A stretch of 64,000 nucleotides of DNA from Burhinus oedicnemus (Eukaryota > Chordata > Aves > Charadriiformes > Burhinidae), in contig VFFE01006968.1 in assembly GCA_008921705.1 (NCBI GenBank), positions 195,506-259,505 on the forward strand. The letters are read 5' to 3'. A program made the translations under genes and the position numbers. Positions 41,201 to 56,200 of the stretch are shown one piece after another. Below the pieces are notes generated by a model. The model saw nothing but the letters and a program-made list of their open reading frames with translations. It was not told the DNA's origin and made no database searches. Positions within the stretch are counted from its first letter, which is position 1. Each line of letters opens with the position of its first letter.

Positions 41201-44200
41201 AGTGAGCTGGCCTTTTTTGTTATATTCAGTGAGTATCTGGTTCATACTACTCCCTAAATCAGAAAAACTGGGGTTCTTGGGCTTTTTGCAGCATTATGAA
41301 TTAGTGGCAGAAAAACTCCTGAAGATAAATTGTGTGATTTTCACAGGATCATGCCAGTCCCCAAGCTGAAAATATGCTGAATCAAAAGATGTTTTTTGAA
41401 CTATGTGCAAGGGGAAAGTCACAGTTGTGCAGGATTAACAAGAATGGAAAGATTTTGGGTTTTGGTGGGCTTGAGGGAAAACCTAAGTATTGGCACTGCT
41501 TATAATTTCTACATATGTGTTCATGCCACACTGTCTGCATGTACATCTAAGTTACAGTGCTTTTCTGGGCTGTGATGGACTTGTGCTTTTAAAAATCAGG
41601 CTAAGTATACTCTTGGTCCTGCTTTTTTCTTTCATATCACTCTCTTTTATCCACATGTAGCTAAGCCTGGCTGAAAGGAGCTTTGTATAGAGTTGAGATG
41701 TGGAGAGGCGGCCTGCTTCACTGCCACTCAGGTTAATCTGAGTTTGAATTCAAATATAAAAATACCATTTTGATTAAAGTATCTGTATACAAACTTCAAA
41801 TCCCATACGTCTTCTTTGATGTATTTAATTAGCATCAGGAACAAGACCAGAGTGAGTAGGAGGAATTTCTCTCTCTCTTTTCCTCTGGAATGCTAAAAAT
41901 TTGTTCCTGCAGCTGAGTGTAAAAGACACAATATAGCAGCTTCAGAAGCAGTTACTTTTTTACCAGTAAAGTGACCCACTTGGATTAGTTTATTAGTGCC
42001 CAGGCTTTTCTCAGTAGGAAGCTCAGTTAGAAAGCCACTGAGTAGACAGTTTAAGGATCTTGATCTTTTAGCCAGCCTGCAGACTTTAAATACATCTAGC
42101 TATCCATGAGACTACTGATTAAGCAGAAGGTACATGGTCCCACAAAAAATGTTGATCCTCTTGCTCAATTTTTTGTGCATTTTAAAAGATGGTGATACAG
42201 CTCAATGGAAGAAATTAATGATCATGCTGCATAAATCACAACGTGCGCTTTCAGTCAGGCAGCAGAGAGGCTTTTGAAGGCAATGCTCAAGATTTTTGGG
42301 GTACTCAGTAAGGGTAGCTTCAGCCTGAGCAAGAGCTTCAGCAAATCCATGTAACCAGCAGAGGGAGAGGGACTTCTCTAGGAGGGGGTTCGGAACAAAG
42401 GGCTTGGTGCTCACTGGACAACCCTCTCTTTCCTACTGAATATCCCCCTCTACCATGCAGCTTCACCTGTAGATGCTAAAACAGCCTGGCATTTTAGGCA
42501 CTGATTTTAAATTGCCAACTCACCCTTTTGTGTAGAGCTGGTGGAGGGAGGAAACTCCCCATCCACACCCAGTGATGCCAGAAATTTCAGTGCCATATGC
42601 TGTTCACATTTTCTTAAAACCAACAGGTTGCTGGAAAAGGGCTTTTCCCCATCTGAGAACTTTTTTGACCTTGTTTCAGGAAAAGTTAATAACAACATGA
42701 TTGAATGCTGTATTCTTCTTAGGAGACATTATGAGGAGGTGGTAGGGAACCCCTGGACTTTCTTTCCCCTCTTCTCTCTTCCCTGCCTCAGCCAGCATCC
42801 AATTCTACATGTACAGCATAGGTTGCAGGGAAGGATGGAGCAAGTACACAGCAAATCTTGTTGACTCAACAACATAGCAAGCTTTATTTGTTCCTTCTGC
42901 TCCCTGGATTCCTCTGTTTTGAGCTTCCTTTGTCCAAAGAAGAGGGAGGAGTGAAAGGCCCCACAAGAGACTCTGAGATACCAGCTTGATTATCCTGGTA
43001 TGCTGCTGGAAGTTCAAGCAAACCCTGCTGTAAACATTCGCTTTGGGCAGGGAACTAGCTCTTCATAATTGTTTGTAAAATGCCTAGCACAAGTTGGCTG
43101 CCGAGATGTAAAAAAGTGCAGCAGAAGTTGCAGAGTTTCCAGTATAAATATATAGCGAGGAGACAGTACAGCAGTATAATGCAGTCCAACAGTCTTTCTA
43201 AAAGTAGCCCTGAAGTGTGGTCTGCTGAGAAATACAAAGCCCCAATGGTACAAGATGTTCTGTGTGGGTAATAAACCATCCCCACGTGGCAGTCCACTGG
43301 CATCAGAGGAGTTCTGCAGAAATAGCCTCTAGTTCCCACATGAGACAACTTTGAGTCACCTTCTGAGACTTTGCAGCAGCATAATCATGTCTGAGCAAGA
43401 ATGACTATCCCAGCTTGGGTTTTTTTCTCATTTGCTTATGTGCACTTTGAGTCACTACAGAAGACATCAATTATAGATGAAGCTCTTACGTTTCTAAACA
43501 GAAGCACAGTCAATATTGGGTTCTTAATATTTAATGTCTGTAAAATCAGGTTCAAAGCATTTCTGCTTTTTCTCCAAAGCGCCTAGAAGACACCTCTGGT
43601 TCATTGGTCCCTATGTTGCTGTATATCTCAGAAAAAGAGTTGAGGCAGGCAATGTGGTATTTTGTTCTGGTGCCTTCTGGTAATGCTTAGAAACATGGAA
43701 AACATCACGATTATAAAAAAACGTTGATGAGATGTGGGCTTGAGGAGACTTCAGCAGAGTTTAGTTATAATAGCAAAAATGATTGTAAGCAGGTCAAGGT
43801 CCTTCAATTCTTCTAAACAGAGTATGTGAAGCTGATATAATCTATGCACTTCCCATTCCTGGACTTTGTATTTAACACTACCACAGCTATCAACTATAAG
43901 AGCAAACACTATTTTTGGTAATTCTCAGGAGACAATCGTAGGCAACAGCTGGGGCACCCCAGGAAGGTCCCTGTCTGCATGAGGTCCTATTAGGAGCTGT
44001 GCACTCTGCTTGCAGTGTGACTCAATGTGATGGCCTCTCCCATGTCTTGTGATTAAAGGTGACCTGTCGGTGGGTCACTGAGCGGTAGAGAACCATGGAA
44101 GAATAGCTTGGCTGCTGGGCAGCACAACGTGAGAACTAATTGTCTGAATTTCATGCTTAGTGTGCGAGACTTGACAGAGCTGTGTAAACTTAAATAACAG

Positions 44201-47200
44201 CCCTGAAAAGCAAACATCAGCTTTCTCCCCAGGTTTGGCCACAGGACTACCATCTCTGGCCCTACACCACTGCTGCTCTTGGGCCTTCCCTGGAGGCAGA
44301 AACAGCCAAGCGCACAAACCTGTGTGTCCCTTCCAGAGCTGCCATCAGGGACTCTTATGTCCTTTTGATGGTTTTGCTTGGCTGTTTCCTTTCAGAAGTG
44401 AGTCTTCTTGGTGGGTTTGTTTGCTTTTAAACAGGAGGAGATCACAGTGGAGTTTTATGGTAGCTTTAGCAAGAAAAGAGCTGATGACAGGATGAGGACT
44501 GACGGAGGGCTGATGGACAGAGCCAGCAACAGTGACTTGGCTCGGTGGAGGTCAGCGGTGCTCGGCACTACCTGCTACTCTGAGGGTCAGAGTGAGGTGG
44601 AAGAGGGAATGGAGCACCAGAGCTGTTTGAGCCAGTGACTGTCCTTGGGCTTGTTTTTGGATGGTTGTTATTGCGTAGTTTGAAATCTAAGTGACAGAGC
44701 AGATGATGGTGCTTCCCTCTATTGGCATTGTGATTAAAGTTGTCTAGGGGGTGTAAAATGAATCAATACCTGCGGTGTAGCTGGCTGCCTACAGTAGGGC
44801 TGTCTCACGGGTTTCTGCACACTCTGTGGCAACCAGTCCAAGGGTGTGGGAGAGGTGATGGGTGCTCAGGTTTGCACTGGGGGAGAAGCAGATCTCGCAG
44901 TGCTGTGTCACCTGGTGCCCTGGCCCCATCCCAGTCACACCATCCTGCGTGCCAGTCCTGAACTGGTGTGTCATGGAAAAGGATGAAAAGGATACCTGGG
45001 ACATCTCTGGAACATCTTTCTTAGCCTGGGTACCTTTCCATGTGGGGCATATTTATTTAGCACAACTTTCTTCTATTCTGTTAGCAATTGTTCACTGTCA
45101 AAATAGCAACTGAAGCTATTTGGAGGCTGCTGTAGCTGCAGCCTGATAATGTGATATTCCCCTCTGGCCCCAAGATGTGTTTGCCAGTGACATGAAGGGC
45201 GAAGCTGCTACCTTTACTTCTCCTCTTGAGTTCCCTCAAAACCCTGTCATAGTTTTCCACAGGGAGGCCAAGATGAACTCACGTGTCTGCAGATCTTAAC
45301 ATGACTTCTGGCTTGGTTCCTGATTTAGACATACCCAGTGTTACACTGTTGAATAAAGCTGGGGATGTTGGACAAGTTACTTACTGTGAGAATGAGGCAA
45401 AGGCCTCTTTTCTACCAGCTGGTGGCCCAGCTTTCACCTCTGGGTGCAAGCCTGGTGGGGAGGGAATTTCCTCTGGAGTGAGATGAGACCAGCACTCCAC
45501 AAGAGATTGGAAAGATTATTAAACAAGCATTAGTCCAGGAATGCATTTTTTTAACCAACAGCAAAAGACTTTCTTAGATTCAACACATTTTAAAAAAAAA
45601 GTTTGCTTTTTAAAAATATCTTATGATAAATATTTGACATTTTTAAAAGAAAGTTGGTATAAAATCCAGATTTGTGTTTGTAATGTTCTGAGATGCATTT
45701 GTCTCTTGATTGTCTTTGGGAGAAAGGGATTAGTCTGAAGGTAAATAAAAAATTAATTAAAGCATAATTATGTTCTGTTCATATTTTTGAACACTGCTAA
45801 ACCGGGGGAGGTGTGAGTGTGGTAGAAAATTTTAGTAACTGAATGTAGCTGATGACTGCTTTCCTGCTGCAGTCACTCTCCAAAACGAGAAATCGGCTGT
45901 GCTACATTATATAACCGCCGTTAGTAACTGGTCAGTCACTTCCTTGCAAAGTTCATCAGCGCAACACCCAGGTCTTTTCGAGTCTAGTGCTGCCTTATGG
46001 TGACTGCTGGTTTAAGAGTGGAGTGGCATTATAAAACATAAATTAGTATATTGGTGACGTAACCAAGGAGATAGACATGATGTTTTTTAATTGCTTGTTT
46101 TGTTGGTAAAAAATGACAATAACCAGATTCATTAATGATGACAATCTCATTTTCTGTCTTATTTCCCCCATTTGATTACTTTCCAACACACACAAACAAA
46201 CTTCTCTTTCTTCATGCTGTCTCTAAGGCTACCAGGCTTCTGAGCAGCTCTCAGTGCAGAGGTCCATCAACCCTGTTTTCATAAGTCTTCTGGGCTTCAC
46301 AGAAGCTTTTTGGCTTTTGCACTTGCTGCTTTCTTTAGGCATAGAGGGGTATTTGGGCAACATGGGTAGGAGGGAGAATACCCACACTTTTGAGATGGCG
46401 AAAGGCAAGAGTTACTGAGGGAAATCTGCAAAGAGACACACTAACAGCAAGTCAGTAAATTCAGCTGTCTGCTATTTAGCTGTCAGATGTTATTGAAGGA
46501 GCAAGTTTGGACCATGCACAGTGTAGGTAAAGCTGCTTCAGCAACTGCAGATGTCCCACAGTGTGGTCTGCTAGTGTGTCACTGAGCTTTTCAAGGTAAG
46601 CTCTTGACAGGTACCTGTGATTTGAGAACCACCATGTGAAATAAAAGTCTTGCTCCTTATGATGTACGGCAGAAATTTTGAACAAAAGGACAGTGTTTGA
46701 GGGGATTTTTTTTTAGTAGGACAGGGGAGAAGGGCAAAGAGGGTAGCAAAAATAAGCTTGCATGTCACAAAGAGTGACACTAGGAATATCATAGCTAGAA
46801 GGAGAGACTGCTCTTCCTCCGGGTAGGTGCTTTACTTCTTAGGAATTATAAACAGAGTTTCTGTAAGAATTATTACCAATAAACATGGGTATCTTTGCTG
46901 TCACATTAAAAATGCTTCTAGTGACAAAATATAGCTAGAATTGCAAAATGAAAAACTAAAATAAGAAATGCTTGAATTTTAACTTTTGCTATAATAACTG
47001 ATAGCTCAGTCAACTGGCAATAAGGTTAGTTTTAGCAGAAGCTGCTTAATAAAATAATTCTCCTTTGAACTGTTAGAGCAGAGAAAATGAATGTGACATC
47101 TCAAAGACTTTGAATGAAGCATTTATTACATAGTTACACATCTTTAACTTTCTTCCCTTTTATTTTCAGATCTTAGAAATTATAACATTCTGCATTCTCC

Positions 47201-50200
47201 TCTATTTTTACAAAAGAAAGTCTATGAAGCACATCATGGTTTTGTTAATGATGGTAGCACTACTGGGTAAGAACATATTATTCACTTTAATGTTCCTGCC
47301 TGTTACTTTATAATTCCCTGTCACTCAGTCTCCCCAGCTAGTTTAGATTAGGGCCATTTCAAAGCAGTGTGCTGAAGGAGAATTGTTGAAACATTTCCCA
47401 TGATTTTTACTGTGGTCTCTTTTTGAAGAGAAAAGCTGATTATGAAACAGTTTCTATGCTTATTGCTGGGACTATCTCTTTTTACAGATTTCCTGAAATT
47501 AATATGCTGTGTGCAATGGTATTCTATAGCTTTTTTAAAATAACACTTTAGCTTTAGATCCTGGGAAAGGGGTCTGTTTTAAACAGCAGGATAGCTGTGG
47601 AAATCAGTTCTTTAAAACAGAGCAGCTTAAGACCTTGTAAGCACTCTGTAAGCAAATGCAGCGATATGTTGTGACTGTACAGGAACTTTTCTTTGAATTA
47701 TCTATGCCTGTTTGCACATGCAACATTTCATACTTTACTGCCTTTCCAGAAGCATAGCAAGAACTCAGTGGGCCACTGAGGTTTGCCTTCCAATTAACAT
47801 TGCCACAATCAATACCCAGGGAAACAAGGGTGATCGCTTTATCAGGCAGCCTTCAATAAAGTTAAACTTGAACCCGTTTTGAAAAATGTCAGGAGCCTAT
47901 CTCTAAAGCTCCACTGCTTGCAGGATATATTAAGAATTTGTCACCACCCCGTGTCTTCTGCCATCCTTGTCTTGTCACTTCTCCATGAAACCCTGATGGG
48001 ACACCACGTTTCTTTGATTGAAGTGAAAGGGGCTTGAACTGTGCCATTGAAGTCAATGGTTATATTTTCACTGAGTTCAGTGGGTGCACGTATCAGTTTT
48101 CAAAGACTTCTAAAGCACGTTTCTAATGGAGCTTTGGTCATGAGTGGTCACTAATGGGCATGAGTGTTTTGATAAAACAGAATGTCACTAAAGCTTGCCA
48201 GTTACACAATTTGAATTTAACTGAATGTGAAAAACCCTCACAGATTTATTACCTGCTTTCCTTCAGATCCCTGACTGGTTTCTTACCCAGCTGAAAAGCT
48301 CAGACTTTCAGATCGACTTTTTGGGGACGGTCCTCCCATTTAAGTTTCCCAGTGCTAGGAACACCAGGATCTGTAGCTTTGCAGAAGCCTTGAAGGATTT
48401 CCATGCAGAGATAGAAGAGCCCCAAAAGCCTTGGACTAACTGTTTGACCACTCTTGGTTTGGAGGAGTGATGTGTGAGTCCAGCCAGCCCTCAGCTCCTA
48501 TCATGGAGCCTAGGAGCTTTGGCAGAGCTCGCTTGAGCCACTCTGCAGCTTCTTACCCTGCCATGAGGAGTGCTTACCCTGCTCCTGAGTGACGAGCGGC
48601 TCCAGACGCCTTGTCGCATAGCTGGATGCCTGAAGATCCCCAGATGGGCTTCTGCACTCGACTGCTGCAGTTCTGTGCAGACCCACCATGATGGCTGCCC
48701 CAAGCAAGGTCAACACATGGCTCTGGGAGACCTGGGCCATTGGGCTGTGTAGCCCTGCGAGCTTCTTTTGCCCTGGAGCCTGCCAGCCCTGATGCCACCG
48801 GTGCCAAAGGGACACGTGGAGCTACTGAACAGCAGCAGGGCTGCAAGCCCGTGCTGCAGCAGGCACTAAATGCAGTTTGGTGGTCAGACTGCAATCAACC
48901 AAAAATAATTTCAGCTGGTGGCTGCTGACATTTTGGTGAGCATATGCAGCTTCAGGAAAAATGTGTCATTATTTCTGCTCTATTAAAAAAGACACAAACA
49001 AACAAATCCTGGTTCATGGGAACTTTTGAAATACTGACATTTCCCTTGAGCAGGAAACCCAGAACTGTGGCTGGCTCTGGTTCCTGCAGCCGTTCTGGTG
49101 CCTGGCAGTCCCCACAAAGCTACACTTAGAGCCTTCTGCTTGTTCTCCGACCTTTCTGCTGAGCAAAGCGATGGGGGGCTGAGAGAGGTCTCAGCAGCTT
49201 TGCTCCCAGCCCTCCGGCCCATGCGCTGCCCTCGGAGGGCCCTGGCTGTGGGAGGGGTGGATGAGGCTTGGGGTCTCTGTGCAGAAAATTCTTGGTGGCA
49301 GCTCGTGCAAGGGGATTTCTGCTTTTTTCTCATATCTGCATAGATATGTTCCTGGTGGAGGGTTTGTACAGAAGTACATGAAATGTAGAAAGGTTTCTTC
49401 AAAAAGAAGGCAGCCTTTGTGCGTCACTGGATATGAGAGCTACTTGCATTATGAAGAAAATAGACGTGATTGTAAAATCTGCAAATGTTTCGCTTAGTAA
49501 AACTCTGCAAGATCATTTGGTGAGAATTATCTTACCTCATGTATATACTGGGAGTTATCATAAGTTTGGGGGGAAATGTTTCAGATTAAAGCTGGATTTC
49601 TGAGTTTCCTGCCTTAACAGCTGGAAAGTGACATCATTTGTCACACTAGCTTTGCGGGTGGGTCATTCTATCAGAGATAGGAAAACCATTTCCTAGGTTT
49701 TGAAACTTATTCCAGGGCTACTTTAACTGAAAAGATCATTCCACTTTTCAAAAAAACCCCCAAACCAACCAACTAACCAACCAAAAAACCCCCTGATGCC
49801 TTCTTTTCTGGTTTGTTAAAATTACAAGGGATGGAAACTGCCCTTTCATCAGAAACAGTTTTTAGCAATCTTTAGCCTTAGTTGGACAATTCAAACTACT
49901 AATTTTTAGCTGTAAGTATTCTTTTAAAATAATAGCTCCTCCACATTAGAGTGCAAATCTCAATTTTTATGTAGGCTGCTTGTTGGTGCTTGAGTGTATT
50001 TTTTGGCTTTTTATCATACCATTAGCACCACTGCAGGCCAGGATTTGACCTCCTCTGCTCACTTTTACTGCTGTGTTTGTTAAACCGCTCCACCTATTTC
50101 CATTACAGAGCAAGAAGTGAAGAACTAGGTGGAAAGGTTGTCATGAAAACAGGATCATCACAAGATGTATGCAACTATTAAACTCCCCTTGAACTTTTGG

Positions 50201-53200
50201 ACTTTCTGTAAGAAAAATGCTTGCAATCAAAACCACAGACCTGAGTCTGTTCTTCTTCCCCCACCTTTTCTCCCAAGCCTTGGCCTGAACTTTCTGCACA
50301 GTGCAGCTTCTCTTGCCAATCTGAATTTTGCAGTTACAGGAGGATGAATCAGACCACCGAAATCCAACACTGCTCAGCTCTGGCAGAGGCTGGAACTGGA
50401 TCCCAGCTGGGGGACGGTGATCCTGACGATTAATTACCTCTCTTCAAAGGTCATCTCCACACCCTGACTCTTCTTATAATTTTTTGTTTCTTTTAAATTT
50501 GCTACATTTTACTTGCAGTAATCACAGCCTGCTTGGGTTAGCTTCAACAAACCTAGACCCCACTCCAAAAGGAAATCTAAAGTAACTCTTAGCTGCACTG
50601 TCTGTCCCTTTTCTAAAAGATGTGTATTGCAAGACTTCTCTGAACTGGCGATATGTATTAAAACCATTGCCTGCTGTCCAAGATTTGTTTGTGGTGATGC
50701 AATGGCAGTGACTAAATGGATTGAAAACACACTGCTGAAGTATTCTATTCAGTGGGCTAAATCCAGCAATGGTCTTGAGAGCCTGGGCCTTGAAATGAAA
50801 CACAGACCCCTGTGTTGGTTGACTGCTCTCTCTGCAAAACCAGTGGGGAGAGTTAGGTGCTTCGTGATGCGACCCCAGAAGTCAGCTTTGGCCAGCTCCC
50901 ATCTCAGCAGAGAAATCCTGAGGGTGAGGAGTTATTTTAGGCTGCTGGTGTCACATGCAGGCTGCTATTAGGAGGTGTCCCAGTTACTTTGAACTCATAA
51001 CAAGACCTCTCCTGAATAATGCAACAGGTGCTCCAAATTAGCGGCTGGAGCTAAATAAGATGTGTCTGGAAGATGTGGAGGCTGTTGTACCACCTCCGTC
51101 TGGTAGTCCAGTGTTTAGGACATGTGCCCAGCAGTGGGACATGGATCCACTTCTTTCCTCTACCTGAGCTCAGCCTCTCTCACACACGCACACAGAGTCC
51201 TCTCTTGTAAGATTTATCTGACTCTAACCTCAGTTACCCTGTTGAAAATGGGGAAACTTTGGGGAGATGCAGGGTTGCAGACCTCACTGCTTCAGGAACT
51301 TCCAAGCAAAACACAAAGCACACATGGAGTTAAGGACACTCTGAGTTTAGGCAGTAGCTTAGCGAGCGTTTGTAGAATGAAACGCTTGGCTTTAGGTGCC
51401 CAAATCCTGCCTCAGGATCCTGTCTTTAGGTGATCAGCTCTGTGGCTCTGACCTGGCACCTTGTCCTCCCCCACTGATGCTCTGAGGTCCCTGCTGTGAA
51501 TCCTGCCCCGCTAATCTCTCCCTTTTCCTTTCAGCATCGCTGACTGTCATTGCTGTAAAGGCTGTGGCCAGCATGATAACACTCTCTGCAAAGGGGAAAA
51601 TGCAGCTAACTTACCCTGTTTTCTATATCATGATTGTTTTAATGGCAACTTCTTGTGCTTTTCAAGTCAAGTAAGTGAGTTCCTATTTATCTCCTAATAT
51701 TTGTACCCATTTATCTGTCAGGTTTTTTCAGTACTGATATCAGCTCCAGATCCAAGTTGCACTTAAAGACAACAAAGTCCTGGCGGAGCCTTGACAAATG
51801 TATGAATTGCCTACAGTTGATTATATTGTTTATTTAGGCTTTATTTCTCTAATTGATTAATTACACAGATGCTCCCTCATCTCATTATCACCTTATACAA
51901 GGTCTTACCAAATTTAGTTCTAGTTTTGGCACAGGTTTTGAATTAATGAAATTAAATTTATGTTTATGTAATTTTTTTTGGTTACTTTTAGCAACCTTCA
52001 TTGCTGAATAATCAAATGGCCATGTTTACCCTCATTACGCATCTCTTTTCCCTAGCTTATGTCACCCATCAGACCAAAAAAGAGAGCTTACCCCAAATTT
52101 CTCCCTGCCTTTGTTAAATCTGCATGTTGCACTTTGCTAACCTGTATGTCTGTACGTTTTTAGGAAACGGTTAACTTCTGGTGAGCAGGGGACATTCGAC
52201 TTTTCCCTGCTGGCCTCTGGCCTGTTAAGTGATTGTTTTATGCTGCCTTCGCAGATTGCTGGGGCTGGCAGCATGGTAAAATACGACTTGCAGCTGAACA
52301 GAGAGTCCATTCCCTTTATGCCGGTCCCTCTGCTTCAGGTGCTGATAGCATCATTCAGTAATCTCATCTAGACTGCTCCAGTGCGAATCTGAGTGTTTAC
52401 TTGCATGATTATTTTCCGGTAGAAGAGCCAACCCAGCTTTCTCGTGGCAGAACATACCATTCCCATGTGGAATCAGAAAGTCCATGCGTTATTGTGCAGT
52501 GACTCTCCATGGCTGACTCAGGAACTCCCCTGTAACAGATTATAGAGTGATTTACATCCAGCCTGCCTTCACTGGGAGAACAGCTCAGGGCATTTACAAT
52601 AGGAAATAAAAACTTGGTAAATAGGAAGCTGCTGAATTAACCTTTCCTTCTCTCCAGTTTTTTCTTTCTTTTATTTGGTGGGTCAAAATTAAAACAGAAG
52701 TGAAATGTGCCCATTTCATTCCCTCAACCCAGTGTCTCTTTCTGTCATCTCTGGTGGACACATTTTCTAACAGAGACAGTGCTGTCAGTCTAAATTTTTC
52801 ATTTTATTTGTTTCCTCTCTTATTTTATTTGACTGTCGTGTGTTAGCTCAGAACAGCCTGTGCTACAACATCCTCCTGGATTCAATGCTGTGCCTTGGTA
52901 TCACTGTTTTAGTCCCTGTGACCAAGTTTGTTGCAAATGGGAGAAAATAATGAGGTGTTTCCAATGACTTCAAAATCCTGACTATCCTGTGGATATGTAG
53001 GATTTCTTTATTTTTAAGGCACCATGGAGACTGTTCAACAGTTGCTAAAATAACCATGCAATTACTTTAATGGCTAAAACAGATCCAAGCTTGGATTGTT
53101 ACTGTGCACATATATTGTACCAGTGAAACATTTGAGTGTGGTTCTTTTTATAGGTTTTGAATACACTCTGCAGCCTCCTGATTTTTCTCTTTTGGTCTGA

Positions 53201-56200
53201 AATGCACCATTCACATAACAGAGTATCTGCCGGTGCATCTGGGAGTTCACACTCATGATTCATCACCCTATGTGTAAATGTTGATAGCTCTGCTCTCTGT
53301 ACAAGTAGGTTAATTGCTTTGCCTTTTTCATCGGCTGATGAAGACTGTGCAGACTTCTCCATGGCCAGTGTCTTAGTCCTGCAGGTTTGTGTGCAGTATA
53401 TGCTTCTGCACACTCCTGCTCATGATTCTGTGGAGGGTTTGTGTTGCCTTTCTGAGGAGCACAGCAGAGAGTTTCCAACCCAAGGAGCACAGGCTTGGAG
53501 CCTGGACTTTCCCAGCCGGACAGAGTGTGTCTGGGGTATGATTGCATGGATAAACATACAAATACGTGTTTTAGCCAAGTTGGATTGAGCAGTAGCAGCA
53601 ATGTGGGCTTCAGCAAAGTGAAACAGTTCCTACGAGGACTTGCATGTTCATGTCTGTGCTGGAAATACACACTTACACAACCTGTTTAAATTAGAGCAGC
53701 TTGTCCCTGGCTGCTCACAGGCAGCACTGCTTCCAAGAACGGATGCAGACCATAAGCAGTAATACCCTAGCATTCCTCCCTTATCTGTGGCAGACAAAAT
53801 TTTTCCAACAGTGCTTCAAAGGACTCTCCAATGACAGCCTATGGCCAGAAGAATCCATGGCAACCTTCTTACTTTCGCCTGTTTGTTTGTACTGTGCAGA
53901 GTCAAAACCAGAAGGTAAATTCAATAGACATATGCATCTGTACAGGGCTACTTGCTGTTGTGGTAAGAAATGGTCACACTTATTGTTAAACTGACATACA
54001 GTGGTTTAACCTGACTTAAAGTGCAATGAACCTCCTGTAGGCATGAGGTACAATAACGCTTGTCTTCCAGGTTCTTGAATCAAGCAATGCATCTGTATGA
54101 AGCGACAGCAGTTGTGCCCATTAATTTTGTGTTCTTCACCACCAGTGCCATCATTTCAGGTTTGGTTTTGGCCTTCTGCCTCTACAGAATGATTTTCTAA
54201 ACATCACGCTTTTGAGAATTACTGCCTGTGAAGAGGAACACAAACCAGTCGGTTTGTCTTCACAAAAATAAGTTTTTCTTAAGTGACAGGTGTTTAAGTT
54301 CTGAAAAATGAGTAAGTTCCCAAGTTTTGAAGCAAAATAAAAATAATCAAATTCTAGCATTTTTAGAATTTATATGTATGGTTTACTGTGCCTTGCTGGC
54401 TTACTAGAAGTACCTGCATTTATCCTAGCCCCATCTAGACATCCAGTAAATGCATTTACCATGTGCACACCAGCCTCTCCATATCTGAACTGGTAGAGTA
54501 ATTTTAACAGCCTGGCAAACTACTCAAATGACAACCAGCTGTGTTTCATAGTAGTTAGCGTATATTCCATTTCAGAAGGTGGAATTCTAGGTTAAGTGAA
54601 GGAAATACAATAACTCCAAAGACCTTTTAAGCATTTAACATTTTATTCTGGGTGAGAACTTTGAACTCTGTTGTTAAAGAGGGACTGCAAATCTCGGGAA
54701 TGATGCGCAGCGTAATAACATGAGCAGGGAGGACGACTAAGACTCTGTATCAGCAATGAGCCAAAATGATCGTGTTGTTAGAACATTTATGACTCATTTT
54801 AACACACACTGGGGGCTTTCCTGTCATTGCTGTGCCGGAGTTTCTCATGCAGAGCTGCCATTAATGAGAAGGGGAGTTGGCTTCACGCACAGATTGCCTC
54901 AGCACCTGTGCTAGAAGAGACCTACACTTTGTGACTGAGAGGGGACTTGTGCCAAAAGGGAGTTGCGTTCTTGTGACATATGGGGAATTTGGCCTTGGGC
55001 CGCCTCAAAAGATCAAGTACCTATTCAGGAATGGCTTAATAGCTTTGAGACTGGATACACGTGCATTTGCACCAGGTTAGTTAAACCAGTGTAGGGCTTA
55101 GAAGAACAACCGCTGCTGAATCTTGCTGGGGTGCTTGTAGACGACACCTCATCTCGTGATTCCACCATCCCAAGTTAGAGCCTTTGAAGATACAGTCACA
55201 CTTCAGCTGCGCTGGTTCACACTCTGGTGTTTCTAAGCAAAACCGTGCTCATCAGTGGTTTAAAGCTAATATACTTGGCTGTGAATTGGGGCAGCTGAGA
55301 TCCAGATACACATCTGGTTCTGTCACCTCCATTGCAGAGGTGCTAATTCCTGGAAAAGGGGTGACCAGAAAGAGTTAGTGATCCCTTCAGCCAGAAAGAT
55401 TTGGCAAACTTGGCTGCTGGAGCTCTTAACTTGGTGCAAACATCAGGGACATAGCTAGTTATCAAAAACCTGTTCCCAGTTGGAGTTAAGATGTCCACAT
55501 GGTTTGTTGGAGTGGCTTAACTAAATCCATGAAGAACCTGTTAGCTATATTGGTATGACTCTGCTTGTGAATAAGACCTTGAGTTTGACCTGCATAAAAA
55601 CTGTTGCTGACAATGCAAAAAATACCTGCATCTGTGCAGTTACTAACACAGCACATGCTCCAGCATGATAGACTAAATCTTCTCCAGTCCTATGCAGTAT
55701 CTTGAGAAAGCCTAGATAATGGAATACGGGCACACAAAGTGAACCCATCACAATGTGTATTAATACCTTATTTGGGATTTTTTTTGCTCTGTTTGAGCAT
55801 GACACTGCTCCTGACCCTCCCAGCTGTAATTCATATCACTTGGAAGCCAGTCAAGATCTGCAATTCTTGTTTCTGTCACATTCCAGGGGTCATATTTTAT
55901 CGGGAATTCCAAAGTGCAGCTTTGCTGAGCATATTCATGTTTCTGTTCGGGTAAGTGTATCGGCCTAAAATCTGCACTAACGTTTGTACTGAAACAGCAT
56001 TGCCTTGTGGAATCCCTTCTTTTCTCAGTAAGAAGAAACCCATCTTGTTATTAAAATATTATGGAATAGCCATTATCGTAGGGTAAAAAAACATTAAAGG
56101 AAAGATTGATGTCTGTGCTTTGGGAGTTTGGAGGCCTGGTTTTGAATCCAAATATGTAAAAACGTGAGACACTTATGAACTACTAATCTCACGATGGAAT

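Larger units (their letters stand above)
47267..51534 (+). other. NIPAL2: NIPAL2 intron 6 (4.3 kb)
   Basis: The intron runs from donor gtaaga to acceptor cctttcag. It contains a dispersed-repeat fragment (48030-48095), GC-richer blocks at about 48480-48870 and 49060-49290, an A/C-rich tract (49749-49793) and a possible further repeat piece (51380-51432). The GC-rich blocks have several overlapping open frames on both strands but no conserved protein sequence. Confidence 0.8.
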
